DNA from: Methylophilaceae bacterium
Lineage (GTDB): Bacteria > Pseudomonadota > Gammaproteobacteria > Burkholderiales > Methylophilaceae
Assembly: GCA_028342535.1 (NCBI GenBank)
Contig: JAOLWQ010000003.1
Span: 1-64,000 of the forward strand
Direction: 5' to 3'
DNA length: 64,000 nucleotides
The notes below the pieces were generated by a model, which was given only the letters and a program-made list of their open reading frames with translations, ran no database searches and was not told the DNA's origin. Positions 55,437-64,000 of this stretch are shown piece after piece. The position numbers were made by a program, and so were the translations under genes. The first letter of the stretch is position 1. Every line of letters starts with the position of its first letter.

Positions 55437-56675
55437 TTAAATCTTATCTATAGCACTTATTCTCTTAAGAGCAGGAGGGTGAGAGTCGTAAAAATTAGAA
55501 TGAAGAGGATCTGGTGTTAATGTTGATGCATTATCTCTATATAATTTTATTAGTGAAATTTTTAAGTCTTCCGGGTTAGTATATTTACAAGCATATTGAT
55601 CAGCTTCAAATTCATTTTTTCTAGAATAATACGCCATTAAGGGCCTAATAAAAAAGATAAAAAGAGGTGAAACTAATAAAAATAGTAATAATCCATTTGC
55701 ATCACTTTGAATAACTCCTAATGACTCATAAAACCATGAACTATCTTTTAAAATACCCAGTATATATAGGCCAACAAAGCTAATAATAAACATCAGGACA
55801 ATTCTTTTTTTAACATGATTATGGTGAAAGTGGCCTAATTCATGCGCTAAGACAGCTTCAATTTCTTTGTGGGAAAGTTTTTCAAGAAGTGTATCAAAGA
55901 ATACTATTCTTTTAGAGTTTCCAAATCCTGTAAAATATGCATTTCCATGATTACTCCTTAGTGATCCATTCATTACGAAAAGCCCACCTGATTTAAAGCC
56001 ACATTTTGAAAGTAATTTTTCAATTTTTGTTTTTAGCTTTGTATCTTTTAAGGGTAAGAATTTATTAAAAAATGGTGCAATATATGTAGGATAAAGAGTA
56101 AGCATTAAAAAATTAAAAATAGAAATAAATACCCATAACCACAACCACCAAAAATTTCCTAAGTCTGCAATGATCCATAGTGAAATTAAAAGTATTGGAA
56201 TGCCTATAACTATACTTAAGATGGATTGCTTAATTAAGTCTGCCATGAATACTTGCAAGGTCATTCGATTAAACCCAAATCGTTCATCAATATTAAAAGT
56301 TTTATAAATACTGAGTGGGAGATCTACTAATGACGATATTAGCATCACTGATATAATAACCATTGCTCCGAGAACCAATTCATTATTGATCGAATTACTA
56401 AAGGTATCTGTGAGTATATTTATTCCACCACCTAAGGTAAGTAGATATAAAAATATTGCTTGAATAACTAAATCAATTACCCCAATATTTGATTTAGCAA
56501 TAGTATAATCTGCAGCTTTTTTATGATCTAATATTGAAATTGTTTTAGAAAAAGCGCTTGGAACTTTATTTTTATTTTTAACTATGTAAGCTATATTTCT
56601 CTTTGTTAGCCATACTTGGAAGATTGTCGTGGCAATCAATAAAAAAATAAATAAATAATAAAAAGTAAGTGACAT
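55437..56675 (-). CDS. M48 (Ste24-like) membrane metalloprotease
   Basis: Integral membrane zinc protease of 412 aa with several transmembrane helices in the N-terminal half. The zinc motif HELGH is at residues 278-282 (AHELGHFHHNH), and a downstream Glu-rich EFEADQYA carries the third ligand. It has the longer Ste24/CAAX-protease-type layout rather than the short HtpX form. It is probably part of membrane protein quality control. queD starts directly after its stop. Confidence 0.88.
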   Translation of the reverse strand: MSLTFYYLFIFLLIATTIFQVWLTKRNIAYIVKNKNKVPSAFSKTISILDHKKAADYTIAKSNIGVIDLVIQAIFLYLLTLGGGINILTDTFSNSINNELVLGAMVIISVMLISSLVDLPLSIYKTFNIDERFGFNRMTLQVFMADLIKQSILSIVIGIPILLISLWIIADLGNFWWLWLWVFISIFNFLMLTLYPTYIAPFFNKFLPLKDTKLKTKIEKLLSKCGFKSGGLFVMNGSLRSNHGNAYFTGFGNSKRIVFFDTLLEKLSHKEIEAVLAHELGHFHHNHVKKRIVLMFIISFVGLYILGILKDSSWFYESLGVIQSDANGLLLFLLVSPLFIFFIRPLMAYYSRKNEFEADQYACKYTNPEDLKISLIKLYRDNASTLTPDPLHSNFYDSHPPALKRISAIDKI

Positions 56676-56759
56676 AATGATTGATATAGATTAAAAGATG
56701 TATTGTGAAGTAAAAGCTTAATAAAAGTAAGTTGAAAATGAAATTAATATAAAATTTTA

Positions 56760-57317
56760 ATGGAAATCATGATGAGCAAAAGTAATGACAATTTAATATG
56801 GTTAGATATGGAGATGAGTGGTTTAAATTCAGAAACAGATAAGATTCTTGAGATTGCAGTTATTATAACTGATCCTTTCTTAAAAATAATAGCTGAGAGT
56901 CCAGTGCTGGTTTTAAATCAATCTGACGAAGTTTTGGCAAAAATGGATTCATGGAATCAATCTACACATGGAAAATCAGGTTTAATAGAGAAGGTTAAGA
57001 ACTCTAAGACAAATGAGGAATCAGCAACGCATCAATTACTAGAATTTCTTAGGGCCTATGTAGGAAAAAACAAATCTCCTATGTGTGGAAACTCTATATG
57101 TCAGGATAGAAGGTTTATGGCAAAGCATATGCCAGAATTAGAATCTTACTTTCATTACCGAAATCTCGACGTTAGCGTTTTTAAAGAGCTTGCAAAAAGA
57201 TGGAAGCCAGAGTTAATTAACGGGTTTAAGAAGAAGGGGAAACATGAAGCACTGGCCGACATTTTAGAGTCCATCGAAGAGCTAAAATATTACCGTGAAC
57301 ATTTCATAAAAGTATAG
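56760..57317 (+). CDS. orn: Oligoribonuclease
   Basis: Degrades 2-5-nt RNAs and linear dinucleotides such as pGpG. The DEDDh exonuclease core is visible: [12 protein letters not shown] (Asp and Glu), [18 protein letters not shown] and [10 protein letters not shown] with His and Asp. Starts at 56760, 56769 and 56772 are in frame. The last two place a GGAA sequence near 6-9 bases upstream and are more likely, giving about 181-182 aa; I list the longest form. It is followed by crcB. Confidence 0.95.
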   Translation: MEIMMSKSNDNLIWLDMEMSGLNSETDKILEIAVIITDPFLKIIAESPVLVLNQSDEVLAKMDSWNQSTHGKSGLIEKVKNSKTNEESATHQLLEFLRAYVGKNKSPMCGNSICQDRRFMAKHMPELESYFHYRNLDVSVFKELAKRWKPELINGFKKKGKHEALADILESIEELKYYREHFIKV

Positions 57318-57321
57318 CAGC

Positions 57322-57711
57322 ATGTTTACCTTTACAAATTTTTTGATAATTGGTTTTGCTGCGGCAGTTGGCGCTTGGCTAAGATGGCTGATAGGCTATT
57401 TTTTATATATTTTATACCCAGGACTTCCTTTTGGCACTCTTGCTGTAAATTTATTAGGTGGTTTTTTGATGGGTATGTCTATTGCATATTTCCAAGCCAC
57501 AACTTCAAATTTAAGTGAAGAGCTAAAGTTGTTTATAAATATTGGTTTTTTAGGAGGCCTAACAACTTTCTCTGCTTACACCTCAGACATATTTTCTTTT
57601 TTACAAAAAGGAGAGGTGCAAACGAGTTTCATATTCATGGTTAGCCATGTAATTGGCGCATTAATAATGGCTTATATCGGCTGGTATATCATTATTTTTT
57701 TGACTGACTAG
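57322..57711 (+). CDS. crcB: Fluoride channel CrcB
   Basis: Fluoride-specific ion channel that keeps cytosolic fluoride low. The 129-aa protein has four hydrophobic helices and the family motif GAWLRWLIGY near residue 16, plus LPFGTLAVNLLGGFLMG (with the conserved Asn) and GFLGGLTTFSAYT. There is no fluoride riboswitch: only four bases separate it from orn. The last 20 bp overlap the 3' end of rne, and its stop falls in the first of the 18-bp repeats. Confidence 0.93.
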   Translation: MFTFTNFLIIGFAAAVGAWLRWLIGYFLYILYPGLPFGTLAVNLLGGFLMGMSIAYFQATTSNLSEELKLFINIGFLGGLTTFSAYTSDIFSFLQKGEVQTSFIFMVSHVIGALIMAYIGWYIIIFLTD

Positions 57712-59953
57712 CCTTTTTCACTGGACTAGCCTTTTTCACTGGACTAGCCTTTTTCACTGGACTAGCCTTTTTAGGCGTCGTTGCTTTTTTTGTTTCAACC
57801 ATAACTAGCTTTGTGCTTTCAGCTTCTTTCTTCGGTTTAGTCTGCCAAGAAGCAATTTTTTTAGTTTTCAATTTCTTTTCTTCTGGAAGCTTTGATTTAG
57901 TAGGTGAAGTTTTTACAGAAGCTTTAGTTTCTACGAGCTTAAGACCAACTTTAGTCAGATCTACTTTTTCTAATTTTTCTACCTTTCTTTTTGGTTTAGC
58001 TTTAGATTCATTTGCAACTTCAAGCTTAACTTCTTTTGGAATACTAGTTTTATTAATCACAGGCATACTTTCTTTCTTTATTGGAGCCTGAGTTTTATTT
58101 TGATTTTCATTTCTTTGATCATCATGATTATTTTTTCCAGAATTTAAATTATTATTTCTATTTCTATTATTATTATTTCTATTTCTATTATTATTCCTTC
58201 TTCTATTATTACTTGATCCTTGAGTATTTTTTATTTCTTCAGCTTTTTTTATTTCTTCAGTTCCTTCTTCCTTTTGCTCTTCTATAGAATCATCATTTGA
58301 TGTCCCAATTAAATTTTTAATGAATCCAAAAATAGTTTTATTGTTCTTAGATTTAGTATTTCTTTGAGATGGAACAATCGCTTTTACAACAGGTTCTAAT
58401 CGCTCCTTCTGGTTTTGTTCATCTTCATCATTAGTCTGAGTTGATTCAAGTGGGGGTTCAACCGCCTTATAGCTTGCCTTATTAGTTTTTTGAGAAGATC
58501 TTTCAAGATTATATTTTGGAATTTCGTAATATCTATTTGGAATGATAACAATTTCATTATTTGTTTTGGCTTCAATTGCAGTTATATCTTTCCTTTTTTC
58601 ATTTAAAAGAAGTGTGGCTACCTCAATTGGTATTTGTACCGAAATAATTTGTCCTGTATCTTTATTTGCTTCTTCTTGAATCATTCTAAGTATATATAAT
58701 GATGTTGACTGAATGTCTCTAACTCTACCTGTTCCTTGACATCTTGGACATACACCATTGACTGCTTCCCCTATACTTGGTTTAAGTCTCTGTCTCGATA
58801 ACTCTAACAAACCAAACCTAGATATTTTACTTGTTTGTATTCTTGCTTTATCAAGCTTTAAAGCTTCTCTAATCCTGCTTTCAACTTCTTTTTGATTTTT
58901 TAAATTTTCCATATCAATAAAATCAATTACTACTAGTCCACCAATATCTCTTAAGCGTAATTGTTTTGCAACTTCGTCAGCAGCTTCGAGATTAGTACTT
59001 AAAGCAGTATTTTCAATACTTCTTCCTTTTGTTGAGCGACTTGAATTAACATCAACAGATACAAGAGCTTCAGTATGATCAATAACAAGCTCACCTCCTG
59101 ATGGAAGCCTTACTTCCCTGAGGAAAGCAGATTCAATTTGATTTTCAATACCATATTTAGTAAATAAAGACACTTCATCTTCATAGAATTTAACTCGATC
59201 TGCATATGCAGGCATCACATGGCTAATAAATTGGTGTGCCTGATCAAAAATTTCTTTTTTATCAATAAGAATTTCTTCAATATCTTTATGGAAGTAATCG
59301 CGAATTGCCCTTACGACTAAATTGCTTTCTTGATAAATAAGGAATGGTGCAGGTTGTGCATCTGCAGCGCCAGCTATAGCATCATAAAGTTGTGTTAAAT
59401 AGTCTAAATCCCACTGAATCTCCTCTAATGTAGAACCAATACCGGCAGTTCTTCCAATGACACTCATACCTTTTTTGACTTTAACCTGAGAAAGAATTTC
59501 TTTGAACTCAAACCTTTCTTCACCCTCAACTCTTCTTGATATTCCACCACCACCTGTATTATTGGGCATTAAGACAATGTATCTTCCAGCTAATGATAAA
59601 TATGATGTGAGAGCAGCACCTTTGTTACCTCTTTCTTCTTTGCTGACTTGAATAATAAGTTCTTGGCCTTCTGATATCACATCTTTAATCGATATATCTT
59701 TTTTTCTAGTTTTTTTGGAATAAAATTCAGGAGCTATTTCTTTAAATGGCAAAAAACCATGACGGTCTACACCGTAATTAACAAATGCAGCTTCTAATGA
59801 CGGCTCAACCCTGGTTACAACTGCTTTATATATATTACTTTTTCTTTGTTCTTTGTTGCCCCTTTCAAAATCTAAATCTTCTAATTTGTTATCGCTTATT
59901 GTGGCAACACGAAGCTCATCTGATTGGGTAGCATTAAAAAGCATGCGTTTCAT
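57692..59953 (-). CDS. rne: Ribonuclease E
   Basis: Essential endoribonuclease of mRNA decay and rRNA/tRNA maturation, 753 aa. The catalytic half has the S1 domain (about residues 36-120), DNase I-like domain with Asp301 (SVDVNSSRSTKG) and Asp344 (VVIDFIDM), and Zn-link Cys402/Cys405 (CPRCQGTG). The rest is a low-complexity tail: Asn/Arg-rich (about 585-620), then Lys/Pro-rich, ending in repeats of KKASPV. Such tails bind RNA and degradosome partners. Start ATG 59953 has GGAG upstream. The gene is divergent from rluC, as in E. coli. Confidence 0.95.
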   Translation of the reverse strand: MKRMLFNATQSDELRVATISDNKLEDLDFERGNKEQRKSNIYKAVVTRVEPSLEAAFVNYGVDRHGFLPFKEIAPEFYSKKTRKKDISIKDVISEGQELIIQVSKEERGNKGAALTSYLSLAGRYIVLMPNNTGGGGISRRVEGEERFEFKEILSQVKVKKGMSVIGRTAGIGSTLEEIQWDLDYLTQLYDAIAGAADAQPAPFLIYQESNLVVRAIRDYFHKDIEEILIDKKEIFDQAHQFISHVMPAYADRVKFYEDEVSLFTKYGIENQIESAFLREVRLPSGGELVIDHTEALVSVDVNSSRSTKGRSIENTALSTNLEAADEVAKQLRLRDIGGLVVIDFIDMENLKNQKEVESRIREALKLDKARIQTSKISRFGLLELSRQRLKPSIGEAVNGVCPRCQGTGRVRDIQSTSLYILRMIQEEANKDTGQIISVQIPIEVATLLLNEKRKDITAIEAKTNNEIVIIPNRYYEIPKYNLERSSQKTNKASYKAVEPPLESTQTNDEDEQNQKERLEPVVKAIVPSQRNTKSKNNKTIFGFIKNLIGTSNDDSIEEQKEEGTEEIKKAEEIKNTQGSSNNRRRNNNRNRNNNNRNRNNNLNSGKNNHDDQRNENQNKTQAPIKKESMPVINKTSIPKEVKLEVANESKAKPKRKVEKLEKVDLTKVGLKLVETKASVKTSPTKSKLPEEKKLKTKKIASWQTKPKKEAESTKLVMVETKKATTPKKASPVKKASPVKKASPVKKASQSKK
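57707..57775 (-). repeat. Three-plus 18-bp tandem repeats at the end of rne
   Basis: Identical 18-bp units at 57707-57724, 57725-57742 and 57743-57760, then a partial fourth copy. On the minus strand they encode the repeated KKASPV hexapeptide. The perfect identity points to recent slippage expansion. Confidence 0.9.
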
Positions 59954-60320
59954 TACAATTTCTCCATTAAAAATTTAGTATGAAGATTTTATGTAAAGAA
60001 TTTGGAATTATTTTTTTGTCAAAGTTACTTGCAAGCGCAACACATTATGAAAATTTCATAAGTGATCTTTGGGCTTTTACTATGACTTCATCAAATTAAA
60101 TATATATTTTATATCTAGTTAAATTATTCTTAATTTCATTAAAATTCTTTTAAAAATCTTTATCTTTTATATTATTTCTGCTTCTTACTTTTTTTGGTGA
60201 GCAGACCTAACCTCGAATTCTTTGTACATGTATAATTCAGAATTGTTTTTCTCTTTAGACTTGTAAAGATATCTGAACTAACTGAGTATATGTGATAAAT
60301 GATTAAAAGAAAACATTAAA
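59954..60320. promoter_or_regulatory. Long intergenic region between divergent rne and rluC
   Basis: This is the only stretch above 300 bp without a gene and is very A+T-rich. A GGAG near 59962 serves the rne start. A TATAAT at 60231-60236 could be a -10 box for rluC. The long leader recalls E. coli rne, whose 5' leader carries an autoregulatory structure. I found no clear conserved hairpin by eye. Confidence 0.45.
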
Positions 60321-61289
60321 ATGGTAGGCCATATAAAAAATAAAGTCCTTTACGAGGTCATAGACGAGTCTAGTGAGGGTCAAAAAATTGATAATTTTTT
60401 AATAAAATTTTTAAAAAATGTCCCAAAAAGTCATATATATAAAATATTAAGAAGTGGTCAAGTAAGAGTTAATAAAAAAAGAATTAGAACAGACTTTAGG
60501 CTTTCTTTAAACGACTCTGTTAGGATACCGCCTGTAGATTTTGTAAGAAAAAAAAGTTTAACTCCAAATAAAATAAATTTAGATCAATTTAAGATTTTTG
60601 AAGAAAATATTTTATTTGAAGATGAATCTTTACTTGCGCTTAATAAGCCTCCGGGTTTTGCAGTTCATGGAGGTAGTGGCTTAAGCTTTGGTATTATTGA
60701 GTTAGTTCGGAATGGCCGCCCAGAACACAAATTTTTTGAACTTATTCATAGAATCGATAAAGATACATCTGGTGTTCTTTTGATTGCAAAAAAAAGATCT
60801 GCTTTAGTTGGGATTCATAAACAAATGAGAGAAAAGAAAGTGCATAAAAAGTATCAGGTCGTAGTTAGGGGGGTCTGGAAAGAAAAACAAAAAATTGTTG
60901 ATTTGGACTTATTAAAAACAACTGCCAACAACGGACAAAATAAAGTTAGAGTTATTGAGTCAAACTTAAAGAACCCATTAGTAAAAGCATCAAGGTCTGT
61001 ATTTTTTCTTAAAAAGAACTTTAATTCCTATAGCCTACTCGATGTGAAGCTCATTACTGGAAGAACGCATCAAATACGAAGTCAATTATCCTATTTAGGC
61101 TTTCCAATTTTGGGGGATGAAAAATATGGTGATTTTATTCTTAATAAGTCTTTAAAAAAGGTGGGGCTTAAAAGAATGCTTCTTCACGCTTCAGAATTAG
61201 GTTTTATTCATCCTTTAACTTTGGAAGATATGTTTATTAAAGCACCAATGCCCATTCATATTTCTAACTTTATATCCAAAAATGAATAA
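60321..61289 (+). CDS. rluC: 23S rRNA pseudouridine synthase RluC
   Basis: Modifies uridines of 23S rRNA. The 322-aa protein has an N-terminal S4 domain (about residues 20-80, SHIYKILRSGQVRVNKKR) and the catalytic motif LIHRIDKDTSG with nucleophile Asp146, then GRTHQIRSQL. It is distinguished from rluD in the same window by its place opposite rne and ahead of a HAD gene, the usual rluC context. It overlaps the next gene by 8 bp. Confidence 0.93.
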   Translation: MVGHIKNKVLYEVIDESSEGQKIDNFLIKFLKNVPKSHIYKILRSGQVRVNKKRIRTDFRLSLNDSVRIPPVDFVRKKSLTPNKINLDQFKIFEENILFEDESLLALNKPPGFAVHGGSGLSFGIIELVRNGRPEHKFFELIHRIDKDTSGVLLIAKKRSALVGIHKQMREKKVHKKYQVVVRGVWKEKQKIVDLDLLKTTANNGQNKVRVIESNLKNPLVKASRSVFFLKKNFNSYSLLDVKLITGRTHQIRSQLSYLGFPILGDEKYGDFILNKSLKKVGLKRMLLHASELGFIHPLTLEDMFIKAPMPIHISNFISKNE

Positions 61290-61770
61290 GAAAAAATTTG
61301 ATATATTAATATTTGATTGGGAGGGAACTCTAGCTAATACAGCTCTTCATCATAAAAAAAATTATCATACTCAACTTTTTGCTGGGGTAGAATTAGGGAT
61401 TAAAGAACTTAAGAGGCAAGGTTATCTTTTATCTATTGCCACAGGCAAGGGAAGGAACAGCTTAAATCAAGATCTTATAAACACAAATTTGAAAGATTAT
61501 TTTTTAATAACCAAAACTGTAGATGAGTGTTTTTCAAAACCTCACCCACAAATGATTATGGATATTTTGAATTTTACTATGATTGACCCCCAAAGAGCAT
61601 TAATGATAGGTGACAGTCCTTATGACGCAGAAATGGCTAATAATGCAGGTGTCCCATGTTTGGGAGTTGCATATGGAGCTGAGTCTTTAGAGCAATTAAA
61701 AAAATTTGGGACTTTAGATATAATTGAAAATTCATATGACCTTTTTGATTGGCTAAGAATTAATGGGTAG
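61282..61770 (+). CDS. HAD-like hydrolase, unusually short and capless
   Basis: HAD-superfamily protein of 162 aa. Motif I reads FDWEGT (Asp12, Glu14) where most phosphatases have DxDxT, so the second acidic residue is Glu. Motif II is IATGKG (Thr54), followed by a Lys in CFSKPHP and motif IV in MIGDSPYDAEM. The helical cap normally found between motif I and LFAGV, roughly 60-70 residues, is absent. Homologues between rluC and a Rieske gene in betaproteobacteria are normally full-length Gph-like proteins, from memory. It overlaps the Rieske gene by 8 bp. Activity may be changed or lost. Confidence 0.82.
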   Translation: MNKKKFDILIFDWEGTLANTALHHKKNYHTQLFAGVELGIKELKRQGYLLSIATGKGRNSLNQDLINTNLKDYFLITKTVDECFSKPHPQMIMDILNFTMIDPQRALMIGDSPYDAEMANNAGVPCLGVAYGAESLEQLKKFGTLDIIENSYDLFDWLRING

Positions 61771-62101
61771 TCAAATATTTATTAAAAAAGATAGCTTTAC
61801 TAAAGATCCTAGCACGGTAAAATTTACCTTCTCAGAAGGTGGAGAAAGTAAGTCAGGATTCATTGTTTTTTTTGAGGCTAAATATTATGCATATAGAAAT
61901 AAATGTCAACATCTTGCTGTAGAACTCGACTGGGATAATAATGAGTTCTTTGAAGATGAAGAAAAGTTTATAGTTTGTGCAACACATGGAGCAATTTATG
62001 AGCCTTCATCAGGTAAATGCTTAATGGGTCCATGTGCAGGTAAAAAATTAGAGATTTTAAATCTAAAAATTTTAGAAGATAAATTAATTGTAACTATTTA
62101 A
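61763..62101 (+). CDS. Rieske [2Fe-2S] protein
   Basis: Small iron-sulphur protein of 112 aa. The Rieske ligands are CxH at Cys48/His50 (RNKCQHLA) and CxxH at Cys72/His75 (VCATHGAIYEPSSG), with a further GPCAG loop. Its small size and lack of a membrane anchor suggest a soluble electron carrier or ferredoxin-like component. The partner is unknown. It is embedded in the rluC-HAD-Rieske-sppA operon. Confidence 0.9.
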   Translation: MGSQIFIKKDSFTKDPSTVKFTFSEGGESKSGFIVFFEAKYYAYRNKCQHLAVELDWDNNEFFEDEEKFIVCATHGAIYEPSSGKCLMGPCAGKKLEILNLKILEDKLIVTI

Positions 62102-62110
62102 GGCTTAAAT

Positions 62111-63067
62111 ATGGCAGAAAAACAAGGCAAAGACTGGGAAAAGCAAACAATTGAAAAAATTGCTATGGAATCTTTGGTTCAACAGAAAGCATCCAGGCGA
62201 TGGAGTGTATTTTTTAAATCAGTTAGCTTAATTTATCTAGGATGGGTATTATTTTTTGTTCTATCTTCTTCAAATAGTTCAACTATAGCAAGTGGAGATT
62301 TTACAGCTTTAATTACTTTAAATGGCGAGATTGGGGTTGATTCAGAAGTGTCGGCTATTAATGTTAAAAGTAGCTTAAAAGAAGTTTACGAGAATCCAGG
62401 AACAAAGGCTCTCATTTTGTCGATTAATAGTCCCGGAGGAAGCCCTGTTCAGTCAGGAATAATAAATGATGAGATTAACAGGTACAAAGCACTTCACCCG
62501 AAAATACCAATCTATGCAGTCATTGAAGACATTTGCGCTTCTGGTGGATATTATATAGCTGTAGCAGCTGATAAAATTTTCGTTGATAAGGCAAGCATAG
62601 TTGGATCAATTGGGGTTCTTATGAATGGATTTGGTTTTGATAAGGCGATTAATAATTTAGGAATTGAAAGACGCCTAATTACATCTGGAGAAAATAAAGC
62701 AATTTTAGATCCATTTCTCCCTATTCAGCCAAAACAAAAAGAATTTATGCAAAATCTTTTGAAGGAAGTGCATAGTCAATTCATTGAGGTTGTTAAAAAA
62801 GGGCGTGGAAATAAATTATCACTTAATCCAGAGATCTTTTCTGGACTTTTTTGGTCAGGCGAGTCTGCAATTAATCTGGGTTTAGCTGATGGATATGGCG
62901 ATATAGATTTGGTAGCGCGAGAGATTATTGGTTATGAGAAAATTATTGACTTTACTGCCCAAAGTAATTTTGCAGACAGATTTGCAAAGAGATTAGGTGC
63001 AAGTATTAGTTCTAACTTACATAATAAAATTTTAAATAATAACTTAAAAAATATTAAATTAAATTAG
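62111..63067 (+). CDS. S49-family signal peptide peptidase (SppA-like)
   Basis: Membrane protease of 318 aa that degrades leftover signal peptides. One transmembrane segment lies at about residues 35-53 and a single S49 domain follows. Predicted Ser144 (CASGGYYIA) and Lys196 (GENKAILDPF) are 52 apart, the same spacing as in B. subtilis SppA (Ser147/Lys199). This is the short type, about half the length of E. coli SppA. It ends the rluC-HAD-Rieske-sppA operon. Confidence 0.93.
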   Translation: MAEKQGKDWEKQTIEKIAMESLVQQKASRRWSVFFKSVSLIYLGWVLFFVLSSSNSSTIASGDFTALITLNGEIGVDSEVSAINVKSSLKEVYENPGTKALILSINSPGGSPVQSGIINDEINRYKALHPKIPIYAVIEDICASGGYYIAVAADKIFVDKASIVGSIGVLMNGFGFDKAINNLGIERRLITSGENKAILDPFLPIQPKQKEFMQNLLKEVHSQFIEVVKKGRGNKLSLNPEIFSGLFWSGESAINLGLADGYGDIDLVAREIIGYEKIIDFTAQSNFADRFAKRLGASISSNLHNKILNNNLKNIKLN

Positions 63068-63071
63068 TACT

Positions 63072-64000
63072 TTATATGTTTTTTTTAGTGTAATTTATTA
63101 AGTTATTAGTTGAAGAATCAAACCCACTTGTTTCATTTGGTTCAATTAATTTTGGTAGCACAAGTTTTGCAATTTGTTTTCCATATTCAACACCCCATTG
63201 ATCAAATGAATTGATATTCCATATAATTCCTTGAGTAAATATTTTGTGTTCATATATAGCTATTAGTCTTCCAAGTGATTTTGGATTTAACTTATCAAAA
63301 AGAATTGAAGTAGAAGGTCTATTTCCTTCAAAAGTCTTATGAGGAGTTAAAGTTTTTATTATATTTTCGTCTAGACCCTGATTTTTTAATTCTGCACGAG
63401 CTTCATTATTAGTTTTTCCCATCATTAATGACTGGGTCTGCGCAATAAAATTAGCAATAAGTATTTTATGGTGCTCATTTCCATTATTGCCAATTGAATA
63501 GTGTGAGTGAATTGGCATTATGAAATCACTTGGAATAACTACGGTGCCTTGATGAATTAGTTGATAAAAAGCATGTTGTCCATTAGTTCCGGATTCACCC
63601 CATAATATTGGACCGCTATTGTATTGAATTTTCTCACCACTCCTATCTATAAACTTACCATTACTTTCCATATCCGCCTGTTGAAGGTATGAAGGAAATA
63701 ACGATAAGCCTTGATCATAAGGTAGCACGGCGTGTGTATTGAACTTAAAAAAATTAATATACCAAACACCCAGAAGTGCAAGCATTACAGGGATATTTTC
63801 TTGAAGTGGTGCATTCTTGAAGTGGTTATCAATGTCATGAGCACCATCTAAGAGTTGTTCAAATTTTTCCATTCCTAAGAATATGGCTATTGAAAGTCCT
63901 ATTGCAGACCATAAAGAATATCTTCCACCTACCCAGTCCCAAAATTCAAACATATTATCTTTATGGATACCAAATTTTTCGACAGCAGCTTCATTAGTAG
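63072..64000 (-). CDS. pgi: Glucose-6-phosphate isomerase (partial at window edge)
   Basis: Interconverts glucose-6-P and fructose-6-P. Only the C-terminal part, about 308 codons, is in the window. The reading frame stays open to base 64000, so the Met at 63953 is not the start. Upstream codons read [15 protein letters not shown], joining the family motif [19 protein letters not shown]. The SIS-like region and the Glu/His segments ([16 protein letters not shown]) are present. The enzyme links the RuMP product fructose-6-P with glucose-6-P metabolism. Confidence 0.95.
   Translation of the reverse strand, partial: TNEAAVEKFGIHKDNMFEFWDWVGGRYSLWSAIGLSIAIFLGMEKFEQLLDGAHDIDNHFKNAPLQENIPVMLALLGVWYINFFKFNTHAVLPYDQGLSLFPSYLQQADMESNGKFIDRSGEKIQYNSGPILWGESGTNGQHAFYQLIHQGTVVIPSDFIMPIHSHYSIGNNGNEHHKILIANFIAQTQSLMMGKTNNEARAELKNQGLDENIIKTLTPHKTFEGNRPSTSILFDKLNPKSLGRLIAIYEHKIFTQGIIWNINSFDQWGVEYGKQIAKLVLPKLIEPNETSGFDSSTNNLINYTKKNI

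Noticed and set aside
57312-57321. Fluoride riboswitch before crcB
   Set aside because: Only four bases separate orn and crcB, and no riboswitch fold fits.
57707-57775. Tandem direct repeats resembling a small CRISPR array
   Set aside because: Units are contiguous without spacers and stay in frame as KKASPV in rne, so they are a coding repeat.
58081-58287. Plus-strand frame encoding mostly Tyr and Phe
   Set aside because: It is the complement of the Asn/Arg low-complexity tract of rne, not a real protein.
63072-63953. Complete 293-aa isomerase starting at Met 63953
   Set aside because: The frame stays open with family-matching codons up to base 64000, so pgi is cut by the window edge.

Overview
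The window reads as a compact, A+T-rich chromosome segment from a methylotrophic betaproteobacterium. The best match I can name from knowledge is the Methylophilales OM43/HTCC2181 type of small marine genome; no phylogeny was run. Three things point there. Transaldolase, hexulose-6-phosphate synthase and 6-phospho-3-hexuloisomerase lie together (28989-31334), which is the core of the ribulose monophosphate (RuMP) formaldehyde-fixation cycle. Many gene orders are classic for beta/gammaproteobacteria: hfq-hflX-hflK-hflC-DUF2065-hisZ-purA, tig-clpP-clpX-lon-tRNAs-ppiD, gloB-yafS-rnhA-dnaQ, 4.5S RNA-dnaX-ybaB-recR, and rne facing away from rluC. The genome is also streamlined: most gaps are under 50 bp, stop codons of convergent genes overlap, and no transposon, prophage or CRISPR array is visible.

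Layout. 1-4062: der, bamD, rluD and a PgeF/YfiH purine nucleoside phosphorylase-like protein. 4124-13563: ZIP transporter, rimO, gltX, then hfq-hflX-hflKC-DUF2065-hisZ-purA. 13599-18863: MTA/SAH deaminase-like amidohydrolase, ubiG, a MupP/Gph-type phosphatase, then recR, ybaB, dnaX and SRP RNA on the minus strand. 18902-25595: the most accessory-looking part, with DUF779 plus aldehyde dehydrogenase, tRNA-Ser, two unidentified exported proteins, an L,D-transpeptidase and a TPR protein sharing a C-terminal domain, a secreted nuclease and a glutathione peroxidase-like lipoprotein. 25596-31334: PEP synthase with its regulator, then the RuMP genes. 31444-38662: pabB, phhB and a three-gene RND efflux system. 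38836-46848: tRNA-Leu, tig-clpP-clpX-lon, tRNA-Val, tRNA-Asp and ppiD. 46845-53886: fabI, a peptide ABC importer without its ATPase, mltD, gloB and yafS. 53894-64000: rnhA, dnaQ, queD, an M48 protease, orn, crcB, rne, rluC, a capless HAD protein, a Rieske protein, an SppA-type protease and the 3' part of pgi.

How the genes fit together. HPS and PHI turn formaldehyde plus ribulose-5-P into fructose-6-P. Transaldolase and Pgi interconvert the sugar phosphates, and PEP synthase, controlled by its kinase/phosphatase PpsR, feeds gluconeogenesis from pyruvate. Tig, ClpXP, Lon, HflKC, PpiD, BamD and the M48 protease form a protein-quality network, and lon carries a recognisable heat-shock (sigma-32) promoter. 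Nothing here is clearly a new defence or biosynthetic system. The best leads are: an A10 slippage tract at the domain III/IV border of dnaX that could produce a gamma-like protein; the sigma-32 promoter of lon inside a perfect inverted repeat; a capless HAD protein with an altered catalytic motif; the L,D-transpeptidase/TPR pair; and an importer locus with no ATPase.
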